Source of the DNA: JAFGOY01 sp034430335
GTDB lineage: Bacteria; Chloroflexota; Anaerolineae; Aggregatilineales; UBA3940
Direction of reading: 5' to 3'
Length of the DNA stretch: 19,162 bases
Assembly (NCBI GenBank): GCA_034430335.1
Contig: DAOUES010000056.1
Location: 1 to 19,162, forward strand
The first letter of the stretch is position 1, and every line of letters starts with the position of its first letter. The notes beneath the pieces are model-generated. The model made no database searches. It was not told the origin of the DNA and was given only the letters and a program-made list of their open reading frames with translations. The translations under genes and the position numbers were made by a program. Shown piece after piece: positions 6,722 to 14,792 of the stretch.

Positions 6722-8089
6722 ATGACCACCGACTGGATCGACAAGTTATCGCTGGCAAACCTCTCGACATTGATCCACGACCGGCAGGTGACGCCGCTCG
6801 AAGTTGTCGAAGTCTGCCTGGAGCGGATCGAGAAGCTGAACCCGGAGATCAACGCTTTTCTCACCGTCATGGCAGACTCTGCCCGCGAAGAAGCACAGCA
6901 GGCGACGGCGGCGCTTGGGCGCGGTGAAGACTGGGGGCCGCTGCACGGCATCCCGGTTGGCGTTAAAGACCTGATCGACGTGGCGGGTGTGCCGACCACC
7001 GCCGGGAGCCGGTTTTTCAAAGACAATATCCCCCGGAAAGATGCCATTGTGATCCAGCAGCTTCGTGCAGCCGGGGCGATCATCATCGGCAAAACCAACC
7101 TCCACGAATTCGCCGTCGGCGCGACGAACGTCAACCCGCATTACGGCCCGGCCCGCAATCCCTGGAACCCCGATCTCAGCCCCGGCGGTTCGAGCGGCGG
7201 ATCGGCGGCGGCGGTGGCGGCGGCGATGTGTCCCGGTGCGCTCGGCACCGATACCGGCGGATCGGTGCGCCTGCCCGCCGCCCTCTGCGGCCTGACCGGG
7301 CTTCGCCCGGCGCTGGGGCAGGTCAGCACCCAGGGCGTCATCCCGATGAGCTGGTCGCTCGATACGGTCGGCCCGCTGGCCCACTCTGCCCAGGGGCTGG
7401 CGCTGATGCTCGACGCGATGACCATCGAAGCCGCCATCCCCCACGCGCAGACCATCGACGAGCCGGTGCGGGGATTACATATCGGCGTCCCCAAAGATGA
7501 TTCGATCTGGGCCGACCTGTCGTTGGAATTGGTCGGGCCGGTTCGCTCGGCGATTGACGTGCTGGCCGTCGATGCCGGGATGACGCTGGTCGAGATCAGC
7601 CTTCCCGATATCCGGCAGGCGTACCAGGCCGCATCGACGATCAGCATGGGTGATGCCGCCGCCTATCACCGCGACCGGCTGGCAAATGCCCCGCAGCTTT
7701 TTGGTGCTGATGTCCGGGCGCGCCTCGAACAGGGAGCCGCCCGCAGCGCCGCCGACTATGCCCTCGCCCGCCAGTTCGAGCGATCCTGGATACGCAGGCT
7801 CCACACCCTCTTCCGCGACGAGATCGACGTGCTGGTCACCCCGGCCACGGGCGTCATCTCCCATGCGATAGAAGGCAGCGAAGGCGTCTCGGCAGCGGCG
7901 GAGCTGCTGCGCTTCACCTACCCGTTCAGCCTGAGCCGCCTCCCGGCCCTATCGATGCCCTGCGGGTTCAGCGACGACGGCCTGCCGGTGGGGGTGCAAC
8001 TGGTCGGGCGTGACACCTCGACGCTGCTGCGCGCGGCTCATGCCCACCAGCAGTACACCGAATGGCACGTCCGCCGGGCGGTCGTGTAG
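6722..8089 (+). CDS. amidase-signature (AS) family hydrolase, GatA-like
   Basis: The 455-residue product shows the AS fold and its triad: Lys82 in GVKDLIDV, cis-Ser157 in GGSSGGS (155-161), and nucleophile Ser181 in GTDTGGSVR. The spacing of the two serines (24 residues) is that of the family. It would hydrolyse an amide, or transfer ammonia if it were GatA of the Glu/Asp-tRNA amidotransferase. No gatB or gatC is next to it, and it is shorter than most GatA proteins, so a free-standing amidase of unknown substrate is more likely. The ATG at 6722 is preceded by GGGGGA. It has no signal peptide. The gene is divergent from fdhD and shows no operon partner. Confidence 0.9.
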   Translation: MTTDWIDKLSLANLSTLIHDRQVTPLEVVEVCLERIEKLNPEINAFLTVMADSAREEAQQATAALGRGEDWGPLHGIPVGVKDLIDVAGVPTTAGSRFFKDNIPRKDAIVIQQLRAAGAIIIGKTNLHEFAVGATNVNPHYGPARNPWNPDLSPGGSSGGSAAAVAAAMCPGALGTDTGGSVRLPAALCGLTGLRPALGQVSTQGVIPMSWSLDTVGPLAHSAQGLALMLDAMTIEAAIPHAQTIDEPVRGLHIGVPKDDSIWADLSLELVGPVRSAIDVLAVDAGMTLVEISLPDIRQAYQAASTISMGDAAAYHRDRLANAPQLFGADVRARLEQGAARSAADYALARQFERSWIRRLHTLFRDEIDVLVTPATGVISHAIEGSEGVSAAAELLRFTYPFSLSRLPALSMPCGFSDDGLPVGVQLVGRDTSTLLRAAHAHQQYTEWHVRRAVV

Positions 8090-8245
8090 AAAACAGAATC
8101 CTTATAGAGATGAAGGTCGAATCGCAAAGGTGCAAAGAGCAAAAAGGTAGGCTCTCTTGCAAGGGCTGGAGACGCAACACTTTTTAGCAGGTACTGGAAC
8201 TTGGCTGATCCTTGATATGCCGCCTCACCTGATCGGATGTCGGAG

Positions 8246-8266
8246 GGGCAGGGCTTGGCCCTGCCC
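8246..8266. repeat. GGGCAGGGC hairpin, copy 1
   Basis: GGGCAGGGC (8246-8254) and GCCCTGCCC (8258-8266) form a perfect 9-bp stem with a TTG loop. A close copy lies at 15592-15612. It lies between the convergent amidase and SGNH genes, with no T-run on either strand, so it is not a typical Rho-independent terminator. Confidence 0.7.
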
Positions 8267-8292
8267 GCAGCATCATATGACTGAGAAAAATA

Positions 8293-10173
8293 CTAATAAA
8301 TCACCTGCCGCCAGATCGCATCCAGCGCCTGCACGGTGATTAAATTCCGCAGTGTGTACCCGTACTGCACGTTCTCCTTGCTGAAATTAGCCGTGTTCCC
8401 ATCCGGCGGCATTGAAGGATGTACCCCGTCGTCGCTCACCCCGTGATTGGGCAGCGCCTCCATCGCCGAATAATAATCGATCAGCGGCACGTCGTAGGCC
8501 CAGGCTGTGCTGACGATCACGTTGTTCAGCCCGCTCACATCCCCGTAAGAGTTCCACGGGATCGTATACAGCACCGGGATCACCCCGTATTCCAGCGAGA
8601 TATCGACTATCTTTTGCAGGTTGGCCCGGAATGCGTCGACCGACAGGTGCCCGGTCGAGTCGTTCGTCCCGATCATGATCAGCGCCACCGAGGGCTTCAC
8701 CAGTTCGTACTCGCACACCAGCGGCGACCGTCCCGCGCAGCCCGGTTCGGCCCTGGCCGGGTCGAGGATGTCGGCGCTCGTCCAGCCGTAGCGCTCGGCC
8801 AGCGACGGGTTGTCGAACGAGTTGGTGACCCGCGCCGTGCCCATGAACTGGTTGATCGCCGGTTGCAGGTAGGCGTACTCCTCGTGCAGATCGGTGCGCC
8901 CCTGCCCGATTGGGTTCAAAAAGGCCGGGCTGTGCGTGATGCTGTCGCCCACTTTCGAGAACACCGTCGATCTGTTGTCCAGCGTTTGCCCTTTGAGATA
9001 GATTTGCCGCGAATGCGCCGTGATCCCCGTCACCAGGGCCGGATAGCCAGGGTGGTCTACCGGGGGCGCTGCCGTAGCGACCGGCCTCGCGGTTGGCGAT
9101 GGCCCGGCAGTGGGCGTCCGGGTTGGGCGCTGGGTGGGGCGCGGCGTTGGAGACGGAGTCCCCGGCCCGACTGTTGGAGTCGGTGTGCCGGTCGCCGTCT
9201 GAGTCGGGGTCGGAGTCGGCGCAACCACCTCGATCCGCACGAACGGTTCCAGCCCGAACTGCGTGCCGTCCGGCCTCTGTATTTTCCAGATGCTCCGGTA
9301 CAGCCCGCCTTCCTCCGGTGCGCGCATATTGACCAGGATATCGAACTGCTCGCCCATCTTGACTTCCGGGATCGGGTTCGATTCGGGCGCGCCGAGCGGG
9401 TCACCGGAGATGAACACCAGTTCGAAGCCTTTGCCCCAGTGACAGTTGCTCGTATTGACCATCCGCCACACTTTGGTGAATTCCGCCCCGGCCAGGATTT
9501 GCATATTGTCTGGGACGGTCACGTCGTCGATGAAGGCGACGTTGTAGATGCATTCTTCGGGCGTGGTCGGCGTCGGGGTGACCGTCACCGTCCAGGGTAC
9601 GACGATTCGCACGTAAGGCTCCGTCCCGAACCAGATGCCGTCCGGCGAGACGAACTGCCAGACCATCGTGTACTCGCCGATCTCCAGCGGGGCCTGCATC
9701 TCGACCGAAATATCGACCATCTCGCCCTGCGCGGTCGGTGGCACATCGACCGCCACCGGCCCGACCAGTTGATCGCCCCACAGGAACATCAAGGTGAAGC
9801 CCGGTCCCCAGTCGCAGGCGCTCGTATTCTGCATCCGCCACGACTTGGTGAACATCGTCGCCGGTTCGACGGTCGTGTAATCCGGGACGGTCAGGTCGGC
9901 GACGAACGCCGCGTCGAGGCTGCACCAACTGTAATCAGGCAGAGTCGGCACGGGCGAGGGCATGGCGGTGTCGGTCGGGAGCGCCTGCGCCCGCGTCGCG
10001 CTGGGAGTCAGGCTCGCCTCCAGGCTGGGCAGCACGTACAGAGTCGGAGTCGATTCTTCATCGCCGCCCCCGCAGCCCGCCAGCACGATCAATACGACCA
10101 CCGCCAACCCGACCAGGCACGCGGGCAGCAAAACTCTCTTCGATTTCGGTGATTGGCCTGTCACGTCCCGCAT
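8293..10173 (-). CDS. lipoprotein: two NBR1-type Ig domains plus SGNH/GDSL hydrolase
   Basis: The 626-residue product has a signal with lipobox LAGC (Cys34), so it is anchored outside the membrane. A Pro/Thr/Ser-rich spacer leads to two repeats of the NBR1/FW-type Ig domain (about 84-192 and 208-316). Each has the marker pattern F(T)K-x-WR(M)-x-NTS-x-C-x-WG, with A-P-x-E-x-G-x-Y and a closing Trp/Phe-G-x-EP strand. A long PT-rich linker (317-370) joins a C-terminal SGNH esterase-like domain: block I GDSI (409-412), block III GTND (502-505), block V DDGVH with Asp582 and His585. It probably binds a surface polymer and deacylates it; the substrate is unknown. The start at 10173 gives a normal signal but has a weak ribosome site. 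Confidence 0.92.
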   Translation of the reverse strand: MRDVTGQSPKSKRVLLPACLVGLAVVVLIVLAGCGGGDEESTPTLYVLPSLEASLTPSATRAQALPTDTAMPSPVPTLPDYSWCSLDAAFVADLTVPDYTTVEPATMFTKSWRMQNTSACDWGPGFTLMFLWGDQLVGPVAVDVPPTAQGEMVDISVEMQAPLEIGEYTMVWQFVSPDGIWFGTEPYVRIVVPWTVTVTPTPTTPEECIYNVAFIDDVTVPDNMQILAGAEFTKVWRMVNTSNCHWGKGFELVFISGDPLGAPESNPIPEVKMGEQFDILVNMRAPEEGGLYRSIWKIQRPDGTQFGLEPFVRIEVVAPTPTPTQTATGTPTPTVGPGTPSPTPRPTQRPTRTPTAGPSPTARPVATAAPPVDHPGYPALVTGITAHSRQIYLKGQTLDNRSTVFSKVGDSITHSPAFLNPIGQGRTDLHEEYAYLQPAINQFMGTARVTNSFDNPSLAERYGWTSADILDPARAEPGCAGRSPLVCEYELVKPSVALIMIGTNDSTGHLSVDAFRANLQKIVDISLEYGVIPVLYTIPWNSYGDVSGLNNVIVSTAWAYDVPLIDYYSAMEALPNHGVSDDGVHPSMPPDGNTANFSKENVQYGYTLRNLITVQALDAIWRQVIY

Positions 10174-10375
10174 TTACTACTATAACCTTGCCTGTCTGGT
10201 TTCTCTCTCCCTTGATGCAGTTTATCGGTCAGTGTATCAGGGAATGATTCGTTGTGGGGGCGGTGCAAAGACCGGTCGATATGCGCCACCCGCAGAGCGC
10301 GGCTAGTTTAGCACGCCCTGATATTCCCCCGCAAACCGCCTGCAATCCGAATACCCGGCGATCAACCACCCGGCA

Positions 10376-10399
10376 CCCGGCGCTGAAGCAGCGGGCTAA
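10376..10399. repeat. TTAG-CCCGGCGC palindromic repeat, copy 2 (inverted)
   Basis: CCCGGCGCTGAAGCAGCGGG followed by CTAA is the reverse complement form of copy 1. One change (GCAGC for GCGCC) spoils the centre of the hairpin, so this copy is decayed. Confidence 0.7.
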
Positions 10400-10531
10400 T
10401 GTCTTTACTTTTCGGCGCACAACGACAAATCGCCGGGCCGATGCTGTTTGTAGCTTTTCCCTTTTTCCTCCGTGAGTGGATGTTTTGCCGGAGGCAAAAC
10501 TCCGATCAATCAACCCTGGGCTGATTGGCGC

Positions 10532-10560
10532 TTGCCCCCGACGCCCAATCTGGTTACTAT
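10532..10560 (+). promoter_or_regulatory. candidate promoter of the DsbA-like gene
   Basis: TTGCCC (10532-10537) and TACTAT (10555-10560) are 17 bases apart; each matches four of six consensus bases. The gene starts at 10598, which would leave a leader of about 30 bases holding the AGAGGAAG ribosome site. Confidence 0.4.
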
Positions 10561-10597
10561 CTGGAACAGCGACAAAAAATCAACCAGAGGAAGATCG

Positions 10598-11383
10598 ATG
10601 AGCCTGACCCAGGAAACCACTGCCGACAACGATAATGATTATATATACATTCCGCGTGCAGTGTTCTACGCCGTGCTCGCCGGGCTGCTCGGCCTGGTCG
10701 TCGGCGCGGTGGGCGGCTATTTCGGTGCCATCAATGTCTACAATCGCGGCGTCACTGATGCCGTCGCCGCCGTCGATGACGCCGTCAATGATGCTGTTGC
10801 CGGAGCCATCAGTACATCGGCAGACTCCACCGGTTCGGAATCGGCCCCGGCAGCCCCCGCCGCCCACGTCGACGGCGATCTTACCGACGACGATCCCTAT
10901 CTAGGCCCGGAAGATGCCCCGGTCACCATCGTCGAGTTCAGTGACTTTTTCTGCCAGTACTGCGCCGTGTTCGGACGTCAGATTCTCCCGCAAATCATCG
11001 AAGAATACGGCGATCAGGTTCGCTTCGTTTACCGTGATTTCCCTGCCCTTGGCGGCGACCGTCCTGCCGAGGCTGCCCAGTGCGCAGGCGACCAGGGTTC
11101 TTTCTGGGAATACCACGACGCGCTGTTCGAGAATTTCCGCGAGTACACGTCGACCGATGATTTCGTCGCCCTGGCCGAGACTCTCAATCTCGACGGCGAA
11201 GAACTGCGCGACTGCATCGAATCGGGGACGTATCGTGACGAGTGGAACGCTGACTACCAGGATGCGCGCGCGCTGGGTGTCTCCGGCATCCCGACCTTCT
11301 TCGTCAACGGCACCCGCTTCGTCGGGGCGCAGCCCTACGAGAATTTCAAGCAGGTCATCGACGCCGAACTGGAAAAACAGTAA
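10598..11383 (+). CDS. membrane-anchored DsbA-like thioredoxin-fold protein
   Basis: The start at 10598 has AGAGGAAG upstream and gives a 261-residue protein. One N-terminal transmembrane segment (about 20-43) anchors it. An Ala/Asp/Ser-rich spacer (about 50-98) leads to a DsbA-like (Thioredoxin_4) domain outside the membrane. The active site is C119-Q-Y-C122 in EFSDFFCQYCAVFGRQI, and the cis-proline is P232 in GIPTFFVNG. C162 and C206 form a second pair, placed as in related DsbA-like oxidoreductases. It probably forms or rearranges disulfides in exported proteins. It is a single gene, followed by a palindromic repeat. Confidence 0.92.
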   Translation: MSLTQETTADNDNDYIYIPRAVFYAVLAGLLGLVVGAVGGYFGAINVYNRGVTDAVAAVDDAVNDAVAGAISTSADSTGSESAPAAPAAHVDGDLTDDDPYLGPEDAPVTIVEFSDFFCQYCAVFGRQILPQIIEEYGDQVRFVYRDFPALGGDRPAEAAQCAGDQGSFWEYHDALFENFREYTSTDDFVALAETLNLDGEELRDCIESGTYRDEWNADYQDARALGVSGIPTFFVNGTRFVGAQPYENFKQVIDAELEKQ

Positions 11384-11507
11384 CCGGCTGCCTGCTGTAC
11401 GTTTCGTTTGACAGAGAGAGCGCCGCATCATTTGTGACACGACGCTTTTCAGGTTTTACAAAAGAGTTCGGCAAACTCCTACAACCGTATCAAACCACGC
11501 CAACTCA

Positions 11508-11564
11508 ATCGCCCCCAGGTTGGGGGAGATGTCCGACGTATGTCGGACAGAGGGGGCCATTACC
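11508..11564 (+). repeat. CCCCC-GGGGG-stem-GGGGG element, copy B
   Basis: CCCCC (11512-11516) and GGGGG (11522-11526) are followed by AGAT, a stem GTCCGAC-gtat-GTCGGAC (11531-11537/11542-11548), and GGGGG (11552-11556). The ends ATCG and CCATTACC match copy A. The middle stem differs from copies A and C but stays paired. Confidence 0.8.
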
Positions 11565-11590
11565 GAGTTTAACGTAAAAGGGTGTGACCT

Positions 11591-12178
11591 ATGGCTAATC
11601 CAGAGATTTTCCCGGCAGCGGCCCCCGCCCGCCGTTCGATCAGCCGCACCGCTTATCTGTTATTTGGTATTGGGGCCGGTCTCATGGGCTGCGGCGCGAC
11701 CGTCTTCGGCGTGACCGTTGCTACCAGCCGCTCGACCACCTGGTCATTCGCTCTCTCCGGCGGGATCGCCTGCGCCGGGGTCGCCGGGTTGATCGCCGGG
11801 ATCGTCACCCTCGCCCGGCTCAAACAGGCCATCCAGGTCGAAGTCACCCCCTACCGCCTGACCTGGCGCGAGGGCAAGCGCACTGCCACCCTCGAATACA
11901 AAGACGTGATCCGTGTCGATTTCGTCAAGGGTCAGGAGCCGCGCGGCGAATACGTCCTCGAATACCCTATCGTCCGTTTCATCGAGAGCGACGGCGAGAT
12001 GATGGAGTTCGATGTCACCTTCGAAGACCGGGGGATGATCCACAAGAGCCGCTTCGACGCCCGTGCGATCACTGCCGCCGTGCTGCGCTACCTGCCGCCG
12101 CATGTCGTTCTCACCCCGACCCTGGACGAGTTTGTCCAGACCGGCGAAGTCGACCTTGACCTGTTAGCCAACCGCTGA
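11591..12178 (+). CDS. two-TM protein with a PH-like cytosolic domain
   Basis: The 195-residue product has two hydrophobic segments (about 20-45 and 52-76). A beta-rich domain follows (VEVTPYRLTWREGKRTATLE then IRVDFVKG), in the manner of bacterial PH-like membrane proteins, where a short strand pair and a basic patch follow a membrane hairpin. An acidic tail, LDEFVQTGEVDLDLL, ends it. I cannot name the family with confidence, and its role is unknown. AAGGG before the ATG supports the start. It ends 17 bases before the large membrane protein gene, so the two are very likely cotranscribed and may work together at the membrane. Confidence 0.75.
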   Translation: MANPEIFPAAAPARRSISRTAYLLFGIGAGLMGCGATVFGVTVATSRSTTWSFALSGGIACAGVAGLIAGIVTLARLKQAIQVEVTPYRLTWREGKRTATLEYKDVIRVDFVKGQEPRGEYVLEYPIVRFIESDGEMMEFDVTFEDRGMIHKSRFDARAITAAVLRYLPPHVVLTPTLDEFVQTGEVDLDLLANR

Positions 12179-12195
12179 TCCACCACACCACGCGA

Positions 12196-14424
12196 ATGAT
12201 CGCCAAGCGTCACGTCGAAATCCTGAGTCTGCTCGCCCTCGTGCTGATCGTCGTCGGCCTCGGTTTTCTGTTCAGCGGCCAGCACCTCGACCAGAGTTTC
12301 ATTGCTTATCGCTGCGCCCGCAATCTCGCCAGCGGCCAGGGATTCGCCTACAATCCCGGGGAGCCGGTTCTCGGCGATCCGGTCACCCCTATCTACGTTG
12401 TCCTGTTGTCACTCGCCGCCCGCTTCACCCCCGATATCCCGCTCACCGGCAACCTGATCGGCGTCGTTTCCATCGGGTTGGGCGCGGCGGCGCTGTATTT
12501 CGCCGTGCTCCCCACCGGCAAGTGGACAGCGCTCCTGGTCAGCGCCCTGTACGCCGTCTTTCCCCTCCTCTGGCTGACCCTCGGCCTGGAGATCGGCCTG
12601 TGGATGGCGCTGGCCCTGCTTGCGATTATGGCCTATCTCCTCGACCGGGCGGTCGTCACCGCAGTGCTGCTTGCCCTGGCGACGCTGATCCGCCCTGAGA
12701 TCGGTGCGCTCGCTGCCATCCTGATCGCCGACGCCATCGCCACCGGTCGCCGCTTCGAAATTCTCCCTTTCGGCCTTTATACCGGGATCGTCATTCTGGG
12801 CTTATTATTGCTGCCCGGCCTTCCCGGTGTTGGCTCCGTCCCCATCCTCACGGGCGTGATCGCCCCCAACGTCTGGGCCGGGCTTGCCGCCGTAGGCGGG
12901 GCGAGTTTTGCCCTCTCGCCTTTGTGGATCGTCCTCCCGATCCTCGCCGTTCCTGGCCTGATCCGCCTGCCGGTGCTCCGCCGCCGCGAAGATCGCTGGC
13001 CGCTGGTGCTGGCCGGATGGTCCGCCCTTCACCTTGTCACCCTCGCTCTTTTCCGCACCGCCGTCTATTCCTGGCACTTCGCCCCGCTGATCCCGGCGCT
13101 GGCTGCGCTGGTTGGGCTGGGGGCGAACTGGATTGTTGGCCTGGTCAAGGAGAAGGGAATCCGCGCGGTCGTGATCGGCGTCTACGTTTTGCTGCTGGGC
13201 GGCGCTGCTGCCGATTCGCTGCTTCGCCTCACCCTCACCCCGCCCGCCGACGATCTCCCCTGGCAGGCGATGCAGCCCGCCCTGATCGACGAAGAGTCGG
13301 CGCAGGCCGGGTTCTGGCTTCTCGACAACACCGCCCCGGATACCGTCGTCGCCACGTCAGAGTTGGGCACATTAGGCTATATTTCCGAACGTCCCATCCT
13401 CGACCCGCAGGGGCGGCTCCAACCCGATCTCGCCGAAGCCTACCGGCGCGGCGATACCCGCTGGTGGATCAACGCCTATCTCCCCGAAGTCATCGTGCTG
13501 CACGAGTCCCAGGCCGCCGATCTGGTCGATGCCCAATCGAATCCCTGGCTGGCCGGTCTGTACGCCGAAGAAGCCCGTTACGGCGAAACCGACCCGCTGG
13601 CGATCTACACCCGCGCCGCCGCGCCGCCGCCGCTCACCGAACAACTGCTCGGCATGGTCGGCTATCCCAACGGCCTGATCTTGAACACCATCGCCGTCGA
13701 TTATTCCCTCAGTCCCCTCGATGGTGGCCGCACGGGCCGCATGCGCCTTGAATGGCTGCTCAACGAGCGGTTCGACGAGCCGCAGTACGTTTCGATAGTG
13801 ATCCGGGGCCGCAATGAGGCCCTCGCCGCCCTGAACGGCCAGTGGGTCGATTTCCAGAACTGGCCCCAGCGCCGCCTGATCACCACCTTCCACACCATCG
13901 ACCTGGTGCCCGACCCTATGCCCGGCGTCTACGACCTCTCGATAGGCATCGGCCCCGATCCCGAAGCGCTCACCTGGCAGATCATCGCCCAGGGCAAAGT
14001 TCCTTTTCCAGAGTCGGTGTTCGTCGGCGCGATGTCAGGCGTCCGCGCCGATTTCGGCGACCTGACTCTCATGGGCTACCGGCTTTCCAGCACCCCGGAG
14101 GAGGGCTTGCAGGTTCTCCTGATGTGGGAGGCCAACCGCCCGCCCCAGGCCGATTATCGCATCTTTGTCCAGGTGCGCAGCGCGGGCCTGATCGCCGCGC
14201 AGACCGCCGCCGAGCCGCACGACGGCGCTTACCCCACCTCGATCTGGGAAACCGGCGAGAAGGTCACCGATACCTATCAGCTTGATACCACCGCGCTCGA
14301 ACCGGCCTCATACGAAGTCTATGTCGGCCTCCTCGACCCCGACGGCACGCCCCTGCTCACCACCACCGGCCAGGACGCGGTTTTCGTCGGCACGATCACC
14401 CTCACCGGGCAGCAAGGCCCGTAG
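12196..14424 (+). CDS. GT39/ArnT-like polytopic membrane glycosyltransferase
   Basis: The 742-residue product resembles GT-C polyprenyl-phosphate sugar transferases common in Chloroflexota. The first outer loop has LDQSFIAYRCARNLASGQGF then YNPGEPVLGDPVTPIYVVLL, the place of the catalytic acid (Asp32) and the YRxARNL-x-GxG-F-YNPGE-VLG signature. About ten hydrophobic helices fill residues 8-340. An outer domain follows (WLLDNTAPDTVVATSELGTL, then a beta-rich part from about 500). The usual DD pair at the catalytic site reads DQ here. It probably transfers a sugar from a lipid carrier to an outside acceptor. No ribosome site is seen at 12196, so coupling to the gene 17 bases upstream is likely. 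Confidence 0.85.
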   Translation: MIAKRHVEILSLLALVLIVVGLGFLFSGQHLDQSFIAYRCARNLASGQGFAYNPGEPVLGDPVTPIYVVLLSLAARFTPDIPLTGNLIGVVSIGLGAAALYFAVLPTGKWTALLVSALYAVFPLLWLTLGLEIGLWMALALLAIMAYLLDRAVVTAVLLALATLIRPEIGALAAILIADAIATGRRFEILPFGLYTGIVILGLLLLPGLPGVGSVPILTGVIAPNVWAGLAAVGGASFALSPLWIVLPILAVPGLIRLPVLRRREDRWPLVLAGWSALHLVTLALFRTAVYSWHFAPLIPALAALVGLGANWIVGLVKEKGIRAVVIGVYVLLLGGAAADSLLRLTLTPPADDLPWQAMQPALIDEESAQAGFWLLDNTAPDTVVATSELGTLGYISERPILDPQGRLQPDLAEAYRRGDTRWWINAYLPEVIVLHESQAADLVDAQSNPWLAGLYAEEARYGETDPLAIYTRAAAPPPLTEQLLGMVGYPNGLILNTIAVDYSLSPLDGGRTGRMRLEWLLNERFDEPQYVSIVIRGRNEALAALNGQWVDFQNWPQRRLITTFHTIDLVPDPMPGVYDLSIGIGPDPEALTWQIIAQGKVPFPESVFVGAMSGVRADFGDLTLMGYRLSSTPEEGLQVLLMWEANRPPQADYRIFVQVRSAGLIAAQTAAEPHDGAYPTSIWETGEKVTDTYQLDTTALEPASYEVYVGLLDPDGTPLLTTTGQDAVFVGTITLTGQQGP

Positions 14425-14461
14425 CCCACCAGTGAAGGTTTTAAATGATTCGTCTATCTGT

Positions 14462-14485
14462 CCCGGCGCTGAAGCACCGGGCTAA
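14462..14485. repeat. TTAG-CCCGGCGC palindromic repeat, copy 3 (inverted)
   Basis: CCCGGCGCTGAAGCACCGGG then CTAA. One arm reads GCACC where copy 1 has the complement of GCGCC, so one mismatch lies in the stem. Confidence 0.75.
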
Positions 14486-14494
14486 AATGGCTCT

Positions 14495-14515
14495 GGGCGA
14501 CCGCAAGAGTCGCCC
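14495..14515. repeat. GGGCGAC hairpin
   Basis: GGGCGAC (14495-14501) and GTCGCCC (14509-14515) pair perfectly around CGCAAGA, followed by CTACG. A second hairpin, GGATCA/TGATCC, lies at 14526-14544. Confidence 0.65.
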
Positions 14516-14593
14516 CTACGAGATGGGATCAGGGTTTGTGATCCGCCAGGCAAAATGTTGAAAGAGCAGATTTACAGAGCACTAAGCATTTGC

Positions 14594-14751
14594 GTAATTC
14601 GCGCAATTCGCGGATAAATAATCCCTATCTGTGGCATCTGTGAAATCTGTGGATCAAATTTTTCTTTCGCCACCCCGATCCACCCTCGCCTATCCGCCAA
14701 CAACCTCAACAAGACCAGAAATTCGTGTAATTCGCGCAATTCGCGGATAAA
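14594..14751. repeat. 9-base-period repeat cluster with a 25-base direct repeat
   Basis: A 25-base sequence (GTAATTCGC, GCAATTCGC, GGATAAA) occurs at 14594-14618 and again identically at 14727-14751. It is itself built of 9-base steps. Between the copies, ATCTGTGGC, ATCTGTGAA and ATCTGTGGA run in tandem at 14627-14653. Confidence 0.75.
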
Positions 14752-14792
14752 ATATTTATTCAATACGCCAACCAGCAAAAAGGAACCCACCT

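Larger units (their letters stand above)
10174..10597. other. divergent intergenic region before the DsbA-like gene
   Basis: No gene is seen in these 424 bases. They hold one TTAG-CCCGGCGC-type palindrome (10376-10399) and a candidate promoter for the DsbA-like gene (10532-10560). An upstream in-frame extension of the DsbA-like frame to 10472 has no ribosome site and low coding quality. Confidence 0.5.
14425..14792. other. repeat-dense gene-free stretch
   Basis: These 368 bases hold no gene. In order there are a TTAG-type palindrome (14462-14485), a GGGCGAC hairpin (14495-14515), a GGATCA hairpin (14526-14531/14539-14544), and 9-base-period repeats (14594-14618, 14627-14654, 14727-14751). 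A+T-rich DNA just before the SpoIIE gene could hold its promoter, but I see no clear pair of boxes. Confidence 0.7.

Noticed and set aside
6388..7134. N-terminal extension of the fdhD reading frame to 515 residues
   Set aside because: It runs antisense through the amidase gene, has no FdhD homology, and the usual length is reached from 6387.
8419..10152. Long plus-strand frame of 577 residues
   Set aside because: It is the mirror of the SGNH lipoprotein gene. It is rich in Arg, His and Asp, with no domain and no ribosome site.
12924..13751. Plus-strand frame of 275 residues inside the GT39-like gene
   Set aside because: Frame-shifted shadow rich in Arg and Pro; the long membrane frame is clearly the coding one.
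14594..14751. CRISPR array
   Set aside because: The two 25-base copies are 133 bases apart, the units are only 9 bases long, and there are no cas genes.
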